DNA of 64,000 bases from Ruegeria meonggei. GTDB taxonomy: Bacteria > Pseudomonadota > Alphaproteobacteria > Rhodobacterales > Rhodobacteraceae. Each line of letters opens with the position of its first letter. Position 1 is the stretch's first letter. The notes under the pieces were generated by a model that saw only the letters and a list, made by a program, of their open reading frames with translations, was not told the origin of the DNA and did no database searches. Location of the stretch: contig NZ_FWFP01000004.1 in NCBI RefSeq assembly GCF_900172215.1, forward strand, positions 62,001-126,000, written 5' to 3'. Shown here piece after piece: positions 43,085-50,674 of this stretch. Both the position numbers and the translations under genes were made by a program.

Positions 43085-44245
43085 TTAGGCACCCAAGGGG
43101 CGCAGCAGATCGCGGCTGATGATATGGCGTTGGATTTCGCTGGTTCCGTCCCAAATCCGCTCAACCCGGGCGTCGCGCCAGAACCGCTCGATCGGGAAAT
43201 CGTCCATCAGCCCCATGCCGCCAAAGATCTGCAATGTTGTATCGGTGACCCGAGCCAGCATCTCTGAGGCGTAGAGTTTGGCCGAAGCGATCTCACGGTT
43301 GGCGGGCAGGGATTGATCCAAACGCCACGCAGCCGACAGGGTCAGCCAATCTGCCGCGTCGATCTCAGTGATCATGTCTGCGATCTGGAAACCAACCCCC
43401 TGGAACTTGCCGATGGGTTGACCAAATTGTTTTCGTTCGGCCGCATAATTCAAAGCGTAGTCAAAACAGCGACGGGCGCGCCCAACCGAGAAAGCCGCAA
43501 CGGTCAGCCGGGTGGCGTAGAGCCATTCGTTCATCACCGCAAAGCCACCATCGACCTCGCCCAGAACCTGCGCATCGGGCAGGCGGCAATTGTCGAAGTA
43601 AAGGATGTAGTTCTTGTACCCCTTGTGGCTGACCGAATTATAACCTTCGCGCACTTCAAACCCCGGGGTGCCCCTATCCACCAGAAAAGTAGTGATGCGT
43701 TTCTTGGGGCCTTTCGGGGTCTCGTCTACCCCGGTTGCGATGAAAACGATGAAGAAATCCGCGTGTTCGGCCCCTGAAATAAAGTGCTTGGACCCGTTGA
43801 CGACCCAGTCACCGCCATCCCGCACAGCCTGACAATTCATCCCGCGCACGTCCGAACCCGCATCTGGTTCTGTCATTGCCAGAGCGTCCATCCTTTCGCC
43901 GCGCACAGCGGGCAACAGATACCGCGCGCGCTGGTCTTCATTGCAGGCCATCAAGATATTCTGTGGGCGGCCAAAGAAATGCGTCAAAGCCATGGAGCCG
44001 CGACCCAGTTCACGCTCAACCAGCGTAAAATCCAGATGAGACAGCCCTGCGCCACCGACCTCTTCGGGGAAGTTGCAGGCATAAAAGCCCAGATCGATGC
44101 ATTTCTGTTTGATCTCTTCGCCCAATTCCGCCGGAACGGTGCCGGTGCGCTCAACCTTGGCTTCATGGGGGTAGATTTCGTTTTCGACAAAACTGCGAAC
44201 AGTCGAAACGATCATGTCCTGTTCTTCCGACAAACCAAACTGCAT
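43085..44245 (-). CDS. Acyl-CoA dehydrogenase
   Basis: The 386-residue FAD enzyme follows the ACAD pattern: LAMTEPDAGSDVRGM (about residues 122-136), WVVNGSKHFISGAEHAD (147-163), RKQFGQPIGKFQGVGFQIAD (271-290) and the C-terminal IFGGMGLMDDFPIERFWRDAR. At the usual catalytic-base position, where medium-chain enzymes have Glu in YEGT, it has Asp366 (IWDGTSEIQRH); the alternative base position of isovaleryl-CoA dehydrogenase is Thr here. The start at 44245 follows AAGGAAC. A longer frame adds 49 non-homologous residues. It is the first gene of the operon with the synthetase and CaiD-like genes, divergent from a GlxA-type regulator. Confidence 0.88.
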   Translation of the reverse strand: MQFGLSEEQDMIVSTVRSFVENEIYPHEAKVERTGTVPAELGEEIKQKCIDLGFYACNFPEEVGGAGLSHLDFTLVERELGRGSMALTHFFGRPQNILMACNEDQRARYLLPAVRGERMDALAMTEPDAGSDVRGMNCQAVRDGGDWVVNGSKHFISGAEHADFFIVFIATGVDETPKGPKKRITTFLVDRGTPGFEVREGYNSVSHKGYKNYILYFDNCRLPDAQVLGEVDGGFAVMNEWLYATRLTVAAFSVGRARRCFDYALNYAAERKQFGQPIGKFQGVGFQIADMITEIDAADWLTLSAAWRLDQSLPANREIASAKLYASEMLARVTDTTLQIFGGMGLMDDFPIERFWRDARVERIWDGTSEIQRHIISRDLLRPLGA

Positions 44246-44344
44246 GTCACATGTTCCTTGGATAGGTGATTGACGAAGGAAACGGCATTGCGCATCTTCT
44301 CGACATGCAGAGTTGATCAATGATCGTGCAGGTTTGGAAAAATT

Positions 44345-45262
44345 TTGACCCGCCAATACAATGTTTTGCTGTTTGATGGTTTCTCGAACCATTGCCTGGC
44401 CAACATGGTTGAACCCTTGCGCGCGGCGAATACGCTATCGCGACAAACATTGTACGCGTGGCGCTTTTGTTCGATAGACGGGCAGCCTGTCCACAGTTCC
44501 AGCGGCCTGGCGGTCACCCCGGACGGCGCTCTTGGCGATCTGAACGGCGATGTCCTGGTAGTCATGCCGTCTTATGGCTACCTGGACCTGGACACGTGGC
44601 CTACCATACGGACCCTGTTATCAGCGGCCTCCAAATATGCGCAACTGGCGGGTTTGGATACCGGAAGTTGGCTGCTGGCCCGTGCCGGGTTGCTGGATGA
44701 TCACCGGGCAACTATTCATTGGGATGAGCTGACCCGCTTTGAAGAAGCCTTTCCAGCGGTAGAGGCTGTTCAGGAACGGTTTGTCATTGATGGCAACCGG
44801 CTGACCTGTTCGGGGGCGATGGCTGCGTTTGATCTGGCCTTGGCCCTTATACGGCGTGACCAGGGCCCGCTATTGTCGATGGAGGTTGCGCATCTGTTCA
44901 TGAGCCGGGGCAGGGCGGATCAATATGCGTTACCGCTGAAATCCGAAGATACGCTGGTGAACCGTGCCCTGAACGTCATGCAGAGTAATCTGGAAACGCC
45001 GCTGTCGATCACTGACCTCGCACGCAGGATTGGCTGCACGCAAAAAAGGATTGAGGTGCGGGTTCAGCATGAGCTCAGGACCACGCCGCAAGCTTTGTAT
45101 CGGCGGTTGCGTCTTAATCTGGCGCGAAAACTTTCTGAAGAGACAGAGCAATCCATCGCAGAAATCGCAGGCCGCTGTGGGTATGAAAACGCCAGCGCAA
45201 TGACCCGTGCATTCAAAGCGGAATTTGGCCAAACGCCGACTGAGTTCCGAAACCGGGCCTGA
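44345..45262 (+). CDS. GlxA/AraC family transcriptional regulator (CdhR-like)
   Basis: The 305-residue protein has an N-terminal DJ-1/PfpI-like domain (about residues 5-165, QYNVLLFDGFSNHCLANMVE, TGSWLLARAGLLDDHRATIH) and a C-terminal AraC DNA-binding domain (about 205-305, SITDLARRIGCTQKRIEVRV and EIAGRCGYENASAMTRAFKA). Regulators of this type control carnitine, choline, glycine betaine and arginine catabolism. The start is a TTG, chosen because homologues begin at this point and no upstream ATG is in frame. It is divergent from the acyl-CoA dehydrogenase operon across about 100 bases and is its probable activator. Confidence 0.88.
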   Translation: MTRQYNVLLFDGFSNHCLANMVEPLRAANTLSRQTLYAWRFCSIDGQPVHSSSGLAVTPDGALGDLNGDVLVVMPSYGYLDLDTWPTIRTLLSAASKYAQLAGLDTGSWLLARAGLLDDHRATIHWDELTRFEEAFPAVEAVQERFVIDGNRLTCSGAMAAFDLALALIRRDQGPLLSMEVAHLFMSRGRADQYALPLKSEDTLVNRALNVMQSNLETPLSITDLARRIGCTQKRIEVRVQHELRTTPQALYRRLRLNLARKLSEETEQSIAEIAGRCGYENASAMTRAFKAEFGQTPTEFRNRA

Positions 45263-45385
45263 TCCTTTGGGCAATGCACGGGATGGAAAACCGGTGGGGC
45301 TCTGACTATCTCAGTTGCAATCCGGCCAAGATGGGCGCACCAATTTGATCCCTGACATGGCACCAGCATTCAAAGGACACAGCAC

Positions 45386-46420
45386 ATGCCGCAGACCTCT
45401 GAGATCAACCGCCAAATCGTCTTAAACGAACGCCCGAAAGGCGAGCCCGATGCCAACACCCTGCGCATGACCACGACCGAGGTCCCTGTCCCCGGCGCGA
45501 ATGAGATGCTGGTGCGCACAGTATACCTGTCGCTGGACCCCTACATGCGTGGCCGTATGAACGACGCCAAATCATATGCCGAGCCGGTTTCGATTGGCGG
45601 CGTCATCACCGCTCAGGTCGTGGCTCAGGTTGTATCCTCCAATCTGGATGGCTTTGAGCCAGGGGATTATGTTCTGTCCGGCAGCGGCTGGCAGGATTAC
45701 GCGATAACCGACGGGACCGAGGTGATGAACCTTGGGAAGTCGCCTGAAAACCCGTCCTGGGCATTGGGGATTCTGGGAATGCCGGGCTATACCGCCTACG
45801 CCGGTCTGCTGAAAATTGGTGAGCCCAAGCCGGGTGAAACCGTCGTCGTTGCCGCCGCTGCGGGGCCAGTTGGTGCGACTGTTGGCCAGATCGCAAAGCT
45901 CAAAGGGTGCCGGGTTGTCGGCATTGCAGGGGGTGCAGAGAAATGCGCGCATATTGTCGAAAACCTTGGGTTTGACGCCTGTATCGACCACACGGCCGTT
46001 GACTTTGCAGACCAGTTGAAAGCCGCGTGCCCAGATGGGATTGACGTTTATTTTGAGAATGTTGGCGGCAAGGTCCTGTATGCCGTGCTTCCCTTGCTGA
46101 ACCCGTTTGCCCGTGTGCCTGTGTGTGGCATCGTGGCGTGGTACAACCTGCCGGGTCTGCCGGATGGGCCGGATATGGGACCAGCCATCATGGGTACCTT
46201 GCTGCGCATGAAAGTCAAGATGCAGGGCTTTATCATCTTCGACAACTTCACGCGCGAGGTATATGAAGAGTTCCGCCGCGATATGATGGGTTGGCTTCAG
46301 GACGGATCGATCAAATACAAAGAGCATATGGTCGACGGGCTGGAAAACGCCCCCGACGCATTTAACCAACTGCTTAGCGGCGGCAATTTCGGAAAAATGG
46401 TGGTCAACGTCGGCGTCTGA
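45386..46420 (+). CDS. NADP-dependent oxidoreductase, CurA/leukotriene B4 dehydrogenase-like
   Basis: The 344-residue zinc-independent medium-chain reductase has the family opening RQIVLNERPKGEPDANTLRM and SLDPYMRGRMNDAKSY (about residues 51-66). The Rossmann motif AAAGPVGATVGQIAKLKG lies near 155-172 and DVYFENVGGKVLYAVLPLL near 220-238. Relatives reduce carbon-carbon double bonds of enones or curcumin with NADPH. It lacks the zinc ligands of alcohol dehydrogenases. It follows the GlxA-type gene by 123 bases, so it may have its own promoter. A clear terminator follows. Confidence 0.88.
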   Translation: MPQTSEINRQIVLNERPKGEPDANTLRMTTTEVPVPGANEMLVRTVYLSLDPYMRGRMNDAKSYAEPVSIGGVITAQVVAQVVSSNLDGFEPGDYVLSGSGWQDYAITDGTEVMNLGKSPENPSWALGILGMPGYTAYAGLLKIGEPKPGETVVVAAAAGPVGATVGQIAKLKGCRVVGIAGGAEKCAHIVENLGFDACIDHTAVDFADQLKAACPDGIDVYFENVGGKVLYAVLPLLNPFARVPVCGIVAWYNLPGLPDGPDMGPAIMGTLLRMKVKMQGFIIFDNFTREVYEEFRRDMMGWLQDGSIKYKEHMVDGLENAPDAFNQLLSGGNFGKMVVNVGV

Positions 46421-46446
46421 AGCCGCTGGTGATGTCCTAAAAAGAC

Positions 46447-46488
46447 ACCCCGGTTGGTTAACATACCGGGGTGCCTAAAATTTTTTGG
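46447..46488. terminator. Bidirectional terminator between CurA-like and autotransporter genes
   Basis: CACCCCGGT (46447-46455) pairs perfectly with ACCGGGGTG (46466-46474) around a ten-base loop. CCTAAAATTTTTT follows on the plus strand, and A-rich sequence precedes the stem, giving a U-tract on the minus strand too. It separates convergent genes ending at 46420 and 46498. Confidence 0.8.
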
Positions 46489-46497
46489 TGGCTGGTC

Positions 46498-49400
46498 TTA
46501 GAACGACCAGCGCAACCCGGCCTGGAAGTTTGGACCCTGTGCGTCGTCACCAATTTCCTGTTCGGCATTCACTTCGAACAGCATGTCAGTGATAAGCTCA
46601 TGTTCGTATCCGACCAGTACGCTGGCACCCGAGAAATCCGAGGTGGCAAAGGACAGCGACTGAGTGGTGGAGAACACAGTGACTGAGGCCTCGGTATCAC
46701 CCAAATCGCGGCGCAGAACTCCGGACAACCGACCAACTAAAAGACCTCGGTTACCAAGTGATTTTTCGGCCTCAACGCCCAGACGAGCCTCGATCACCTC
46801 GGTGGTACTGTCGCCGACGGTAGCATTGGCCGAGGACCCTGTTTCAGTGTAACCATCGTCCTTCTGACGCGTATAACGCACGTCACCAAAGCCCAGCAGC
46901 CCAAATTCGTCTCCGACATCAAAGGCGCGCTCGACCCCAACATAGGCCGTCAGCAAGGTGCTGTCGAAATCGGCATTTGCATCCTCACTGCCAGCGATCT
47001 GGCGCGACTTGTCGGTCGACAGCCAGCCATAACCCAGACCGGCTTCAATCGTGTATGACCCAATCTGACGACCCAAAGAGGCATCCAGATAGAAACCGTC
47101 CGTGTCGAAATCGGTTGTGTCCGTGTCTCCGTCCGAACGGAAGACACCCAAACCCAGCGCCAGGGCAAGGCCGTTGTCCAGCTGACCGGAATACCCGGCA
47201 CTGCCGTTGAACACGGTGACATCGGTATTGGTTTCGGTCACGTTTTCAAACCGGCGCGATGCTGCATCGATCATGACATAGGGGCGGAATGCACCGAATG
47301 TCAGGCCAGATACGCGCCCCGTGGTGGCACTGCGCGTGACCTGCGCCTGAGGAGCATATCGCAACGCTGAGGTCGAAGAGCCGACCACATGGCCGTAAAA
47401 GGCCGTGACCTCTCCGGAATTCAGCACATCAGCCCCATCAACGCTTGCATAGATCGGGGCTGCGCCACCTTCATCGTGCACGAACCAGCCCGACCGGCCA
47501 TCGGATACTGTGGTGGTAAAGGTTCCTACACCCGGGGCGGCATCTTCGAATTCAAAGATTGAACTGCCCCCGACTGCGTCCAAATTGACGTTGTGATCCT
47601 GCACGCGAATTAGTCCGGTGACCTTGTCAGTGTTGACCACGTTGAGGGTGCCGGTGCCAGTGCCAAGGAAAATGGCGTATGCATCGCCAGTGTCAGAGCT
47701 TGCCGAAATCTCGCCGACATTCGTGATCACACCATCGAAGTTTTCGAAGTACAGACCATAAGCATTGGATTCCCCCGCACCGGACGCCGTAGCCGTGATC
47801 ACACCGGTGTTCGAGAAGGTGCCCTGCATGTCATCTGCCCAAACGCCAGCGGCAGTGCCTTGGAAAAAGTCGGTGTCATTGGTGATCCTTGCGGACGCCA
47901 CCAGCGTACCTGTGTTGGTGACACTTCCAGTAAACTCGTCGTCCAGATAGATCGCTTGGGCCTCTACCTCTGTCGCGCCGGTAGCAGATGCCGAAACAAC
48001 ATTGCTGTTGATGACCGTACCAACAGATCCGTTGCGAAGGTAAAGACCAACCGATTCGGCCTCATCTGTTTCCGAGGAGCTGATGGCTCTGATCACACCA
48101 GAATTCGACATCGTTCCGTCGAACTCTGTGATGTATGCGCCATATGCCGTTGCCGAAGCGCTGGTGTCGCCGCGCGCGGTGACCTGAATGGTACCGGTGT
48201 TGGTGATGTTGCCTGTTGTTTCACTGCTGCTATACAGCCCATAGGCTTCGGCAGAACTGGTGTTGTCGGTGACAAGCACTGTGATCGAGCCAGTATTGGT
48301 GATGTTTCCATCCAGACCGCCAGAGATGTAGACGCCTGCGCCTGTGCCTTCGGTGTCTCCGTGTGCTGTGGCCGAGATCGAGCCGCTGTTGTGGATATTG
48401 CCGGTCATACCGCCGCTGACATACAGGCCATAGGCCTCGGCCTCGTCAGTCTGGTCGGTGGCCACTGCAGTCACGGTGCCGGAATTGTTGAAATCCCCTT
48501 CCAGCCCTCCGCGGATATAGAAACCTGCAACGGTTGCTGATGAATAGCCATCACCCTGGACTGATACAGTGCCACTGTTGGTGATGTTACCGACCATGCC
48601 GTCACGAACTTCCAGGCCAAAGGCTTCTGCCTCCTCGGTCTGGTCAGTTGCGATAGCTGTGATGGAGCCAGAGTTCGTAAAGTTGCCCTCCAATGAACCG
48701 CGCAGATAAAAACCTGCAACAGTTGCAGATGTTTCTCCGTCACCCCTGACCAGGATGGTACCGCTGTTGGTGATGTTGCCGACCATGTCGCCGCGCAATT
48801 CCAGAGCATAAGCTTCCACTTCTTCGGTCTGACTGGTCGCCTGGGCAATGATTGTACCGCTGTTATTGAAGTCACCGGTAAAATCGCCAGTGATTTCGAA
48901 GGTGGTCGCAGTGCCAGATGAATATCCATCCGCCTGCAAGGTGATCGTGCCGGTATTGATAATGTTACCGGTCATATCGCCACTGAGATCCAGCACGTAG
49001 GCATCGGCTTCATCATCATCCAGATCGGTTGCCTGTGCCGTGATTGTGCCGCTGTTTACAAAGTTCCCAGTCAGGTCACCGTTAATGTCGAACGCCGTGG
49101 CCGTTGCGGATTCTACCCCGTCTGCTTGCAAACTAATACTGCCGCTGTTGGTGATGTTGCCATTCAAATCGCCACTGACATACAAACCCAGTGCCTCGGC
49201 TTCCTCATCGGTCGAGTTCGCAATCAGAGAGATGGTTCCCGAGTTGTCGAAGTCTCCGGTCAAATCGCCGGACAGGTAATAGGCCGAGGCCGAAGCTGAA
49301 TCGGTCGCCTCTCCACGTGCGACGATGGTCCCGGTGTTGGTGATATTGCCGGTTGTGTCGCCCTCAATGTAAACTGCTGCACCATCAGCACTTCCAGATG

Positions 49401-50400
49401 CAGCGTTTGCAATGGCGGTTATCGTCCCGCTGTTGGTCAGGTCACCGTTCAAATCGTCTTCCAGGTGGAATGCCCAGGCAGTCGCCGACGTCAGACCAGA
49501 GGCGTTGACCGAAACGTTTCCAGTGTTGCTGATGTTGCTGTTTGCAACGCCCTGCACCCGAACACCAACGGCTTCGGCAAGGCTGTCATTTTGATCCGCC
49601 GCCGCGTGAAGGGTGCCAGAATTGGTCAGGTCCCCGTTCATGTCGCCAGTCACAAATAGACTTACCGCCGCGGCCGTCGTTGCATCACCGGCAATCGCAC
49701 GAATTGTGCCATTGTTGCTCATATCGGCGTTCGCATCGCCCACAAAGAGCAGCCCAAAAGCGGACGCTTGGCTTGAGCCTGACCCACCGGCAATCGCCGT
49801 GATCGTGCCCGAGTTGAAAGCCGATCCCGTTGAAGCGGTGCCATTTGTGAACACGGCGCCCAGTGCGCTTGCGTTGCCGACAGAAGTTGATGTCGCTCTG
49901 GCCGTTACTGTGCCAGTGTTAATGAAATCACCACCAAAGTTTCCGCCCATCAGGAAGCCCAAAGCGGCGCCGAATGCTGACGTGTCCACACGAATATCGA
50001 TTGTGCCGTTGTTGACGATTTGCCCCGATGCGGACAGGTTGCCGTTCAACAATACCCCGAACCCTAAACCACTGGCTGCCGATGGCCCTGAGATGGTACC
50101 ATTGTTTGTGAACTGGCTTGTGTAGTCAGTATCGATGACAACCGCCGGACCACCTGATGTGGTCAGATTCACTGCACCTGTGGCCGTGATAGTGTTGTTT
50201 TCATCGACCGAAAACACCTGCCGTGTGTTCTGGGGGGTCGAAACAACTTCGGCAGAAGCAATACCAACGGACAAAGCTGCCACAGATACTGAGGCCAGGA
50301 AAACTGAGGGCGCAACGCTTGCCACCCGACCTTTCCATTTGACCATACGACCACCGCGCACCGCACATTCACGTGCGTGCTGAACTACGCCACCACTCAT
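46498..50400 (-). CDS. Autotransporter adhesin with 26 short beta-helix repeats
   Basis: The 1300-residue type Va secreted protein has an extended signal peptide (residues 1-50; basic start, then SVFLASVSVAALSVGIASA with an AxA site) and a passenger built from repeats (about 95-905). A linker and a C-terminal beta-barrel follow (about 1010-1300), ending in the typical aromatic residue (GLRWSF). Barrel strands such as FRPYVMIDAASRRFE and YLDASLGRQIGSYTIEAGLG are visible. The passenger is acidic and rich in Thr, Ser, Asn and Gly and has no cysteine, as expected for a surface adhesin. The start at 50400 has GGGAGGGA about ten bases upstream; a longer frame adds 70 residues before the signal peptide. 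It is divergent from a TPR-sulfotransferase. Confidence 0.88.
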   Translation of the reverse strand: MSGGVVQHARECAVRGGRMVKWKGRVASVAPSVFLASVSVAALSVGIASAEVVSTPQNTRQVFSVDENNTITATGAVNLTTSGGPAVVIDTDYTSQFTNNGTISGPSAASGLGFGVLLNGNLSASGQIVNNGTIDIRVDTSAFGAALGFLMGGNFGGDFINTGTVTARATSTSVGNASALGAVFTNGTASTGSAFNSGTITAIAGGSGSSQASAFGLLFVGDANADMSNNGTIRAIAGDATTAAAVSLFVTGDMNGDLTNSGTLHAAADQNDSLAEAVGVRVQGVANSNISNTGNVSVNASGLTSATAWAFHLEDDLNGDLTNSGTITAIANAASGSADGAAVYIEGDTTGNITNTGTIVARGEATDSASASAYYLSGDLTGDFDNSGTISLIANSTDEEAEALGLYVSGDLNGNITNSGSISLQADGVESATATAFDINGDLTGNFVNSGTITAQATDLDDDEADAYVLDLSGDMTGNIINTGTITLQADGYSSGTATTFEITGDFTGDFNNSGTIIAQATSQTEEVEAYALELRGDMVGNITNSGTILVRGDGETSATVAGFYLRGSLEGNFTNSGSITAIATDQTEEAEAFGLEVRDGMVGNITNSGTVSVQGDGYSSATVAGFYIRGGLEGDFNNSGTVTAVATDQTDEAEAYGLYVSGGMTGNIHNSGSISATAHGDTEGTGAGVYISGGLDGNITNTGSITVLVTDNTSSAEAYGLYSSSETTGNITNTGTIQVTARGDTSASATAYGAYITEFDGTMSNSGVIRAISSSETDEAESVGLYLRNGSVGTVINSNVVSASATGATEVEAQAIYLDDEFTGSVTNTGTLVASARITNDTDFFQGTAAGVWADDMQGTFSNTGVITATASGAGESNAYGLYFENFDGVITNVGEISASSDTGDAYAIFLGTGTGTLNVVNTDKVTGLIRVQDHNVNLDAVGGSSIFEFEDAAPGVGTFTTTVSDGRSGWFVHDEGGAAPIYASVDGADVLNSGEVTAFYGHVVGSSTSALRYAPQAQVTRSATTGRVSGLTFGAFRPYVMIDAASRRFENVTETNTDVTVFNGSAGYSGQLDNGLALALGLGVFRSDGDTDTTDFDTDGFYLDASLGRQIGSYTIEAGLGYGWLSTDKSRQIAGSEDANADFDSTLLTAYVGVERAFDVGDEFGLLGFGDVRYTRQKDDGYTETGSSANATVGDSTTEVIEARLGVEAEKSLGNRGLLVGRLSGVLRRDLGDTEASVTVFSTTQSLSFATSDFSGASVLVGYEHELITDMLFEVNAEQEIGDDAQGPNFQAGLRWSF
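47700..50115 (-). repeat. Passenger repeat array, 26 copies of an N-x-G-x-[IV] unit
   Basis: The autotransporter passenger contains 26 matches to N[STN]G-x-[ILV]. In the central part the unit is about 32 residues (96 bases). Units alternate between one type with an acidic stretch (TDQTEEAEAFGL-like) and one with a Gly/Ser stretch (DGYSSATVAGFY-like), giving a super-repeat of about 63-64 residues (~190 bases). Several neighbouring copies are nearly identical at protein level, which implies expansion by recombination. Confidence 0.85.
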
Positions 50401-50504
50401 TTTCGAAAGTCCCTCCCAAAGGATATAACTTGTTAACGATTTTTCAGGCCTGCTACCTAGGAGCGAAGCTGAGCGCAAATGTGACATTGTTTTAAGACTG
50501 CCGA

Positions 50505-50541
50505 ATATATTGTTGTATGGCATTAGGATCACACAATATAT
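50505..50541. promoter_or_regulatory. AT-rich inverted repeat in the autotransporter/sulfotransferase gap
   Basis: ATATATTGT (50505-50513) and ACAATATAT (50533-50541) form a perfect nine-base inverted repeat with a 19-base spacer in the 274-base gap between the divergent genes. Spacer and position suit an operator or two promoter elements facing apart. The rest of the gap shows no gene. Confidence 0.45.
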
Positions 50542-50674
50542 CGTATTGATACTTGCGGTTTTCGCCGGAACAGCGGATGGACGGCTGGGCAAGAATGCTC
50601 TACGAAACACAGATCAGCGTTAAGAATAAGGCAAGCTCAGGCCATGTCTGCGTTGACCCGTAGGAGGCAAATTC

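Noticed and set aside
47700-50115. The autotransporter repeats as a CRISPR-like or satellite array
   Set aside because: Repeats are in frame, encode a continuous passenger and vary at the DNA level; there are no unique spacers.
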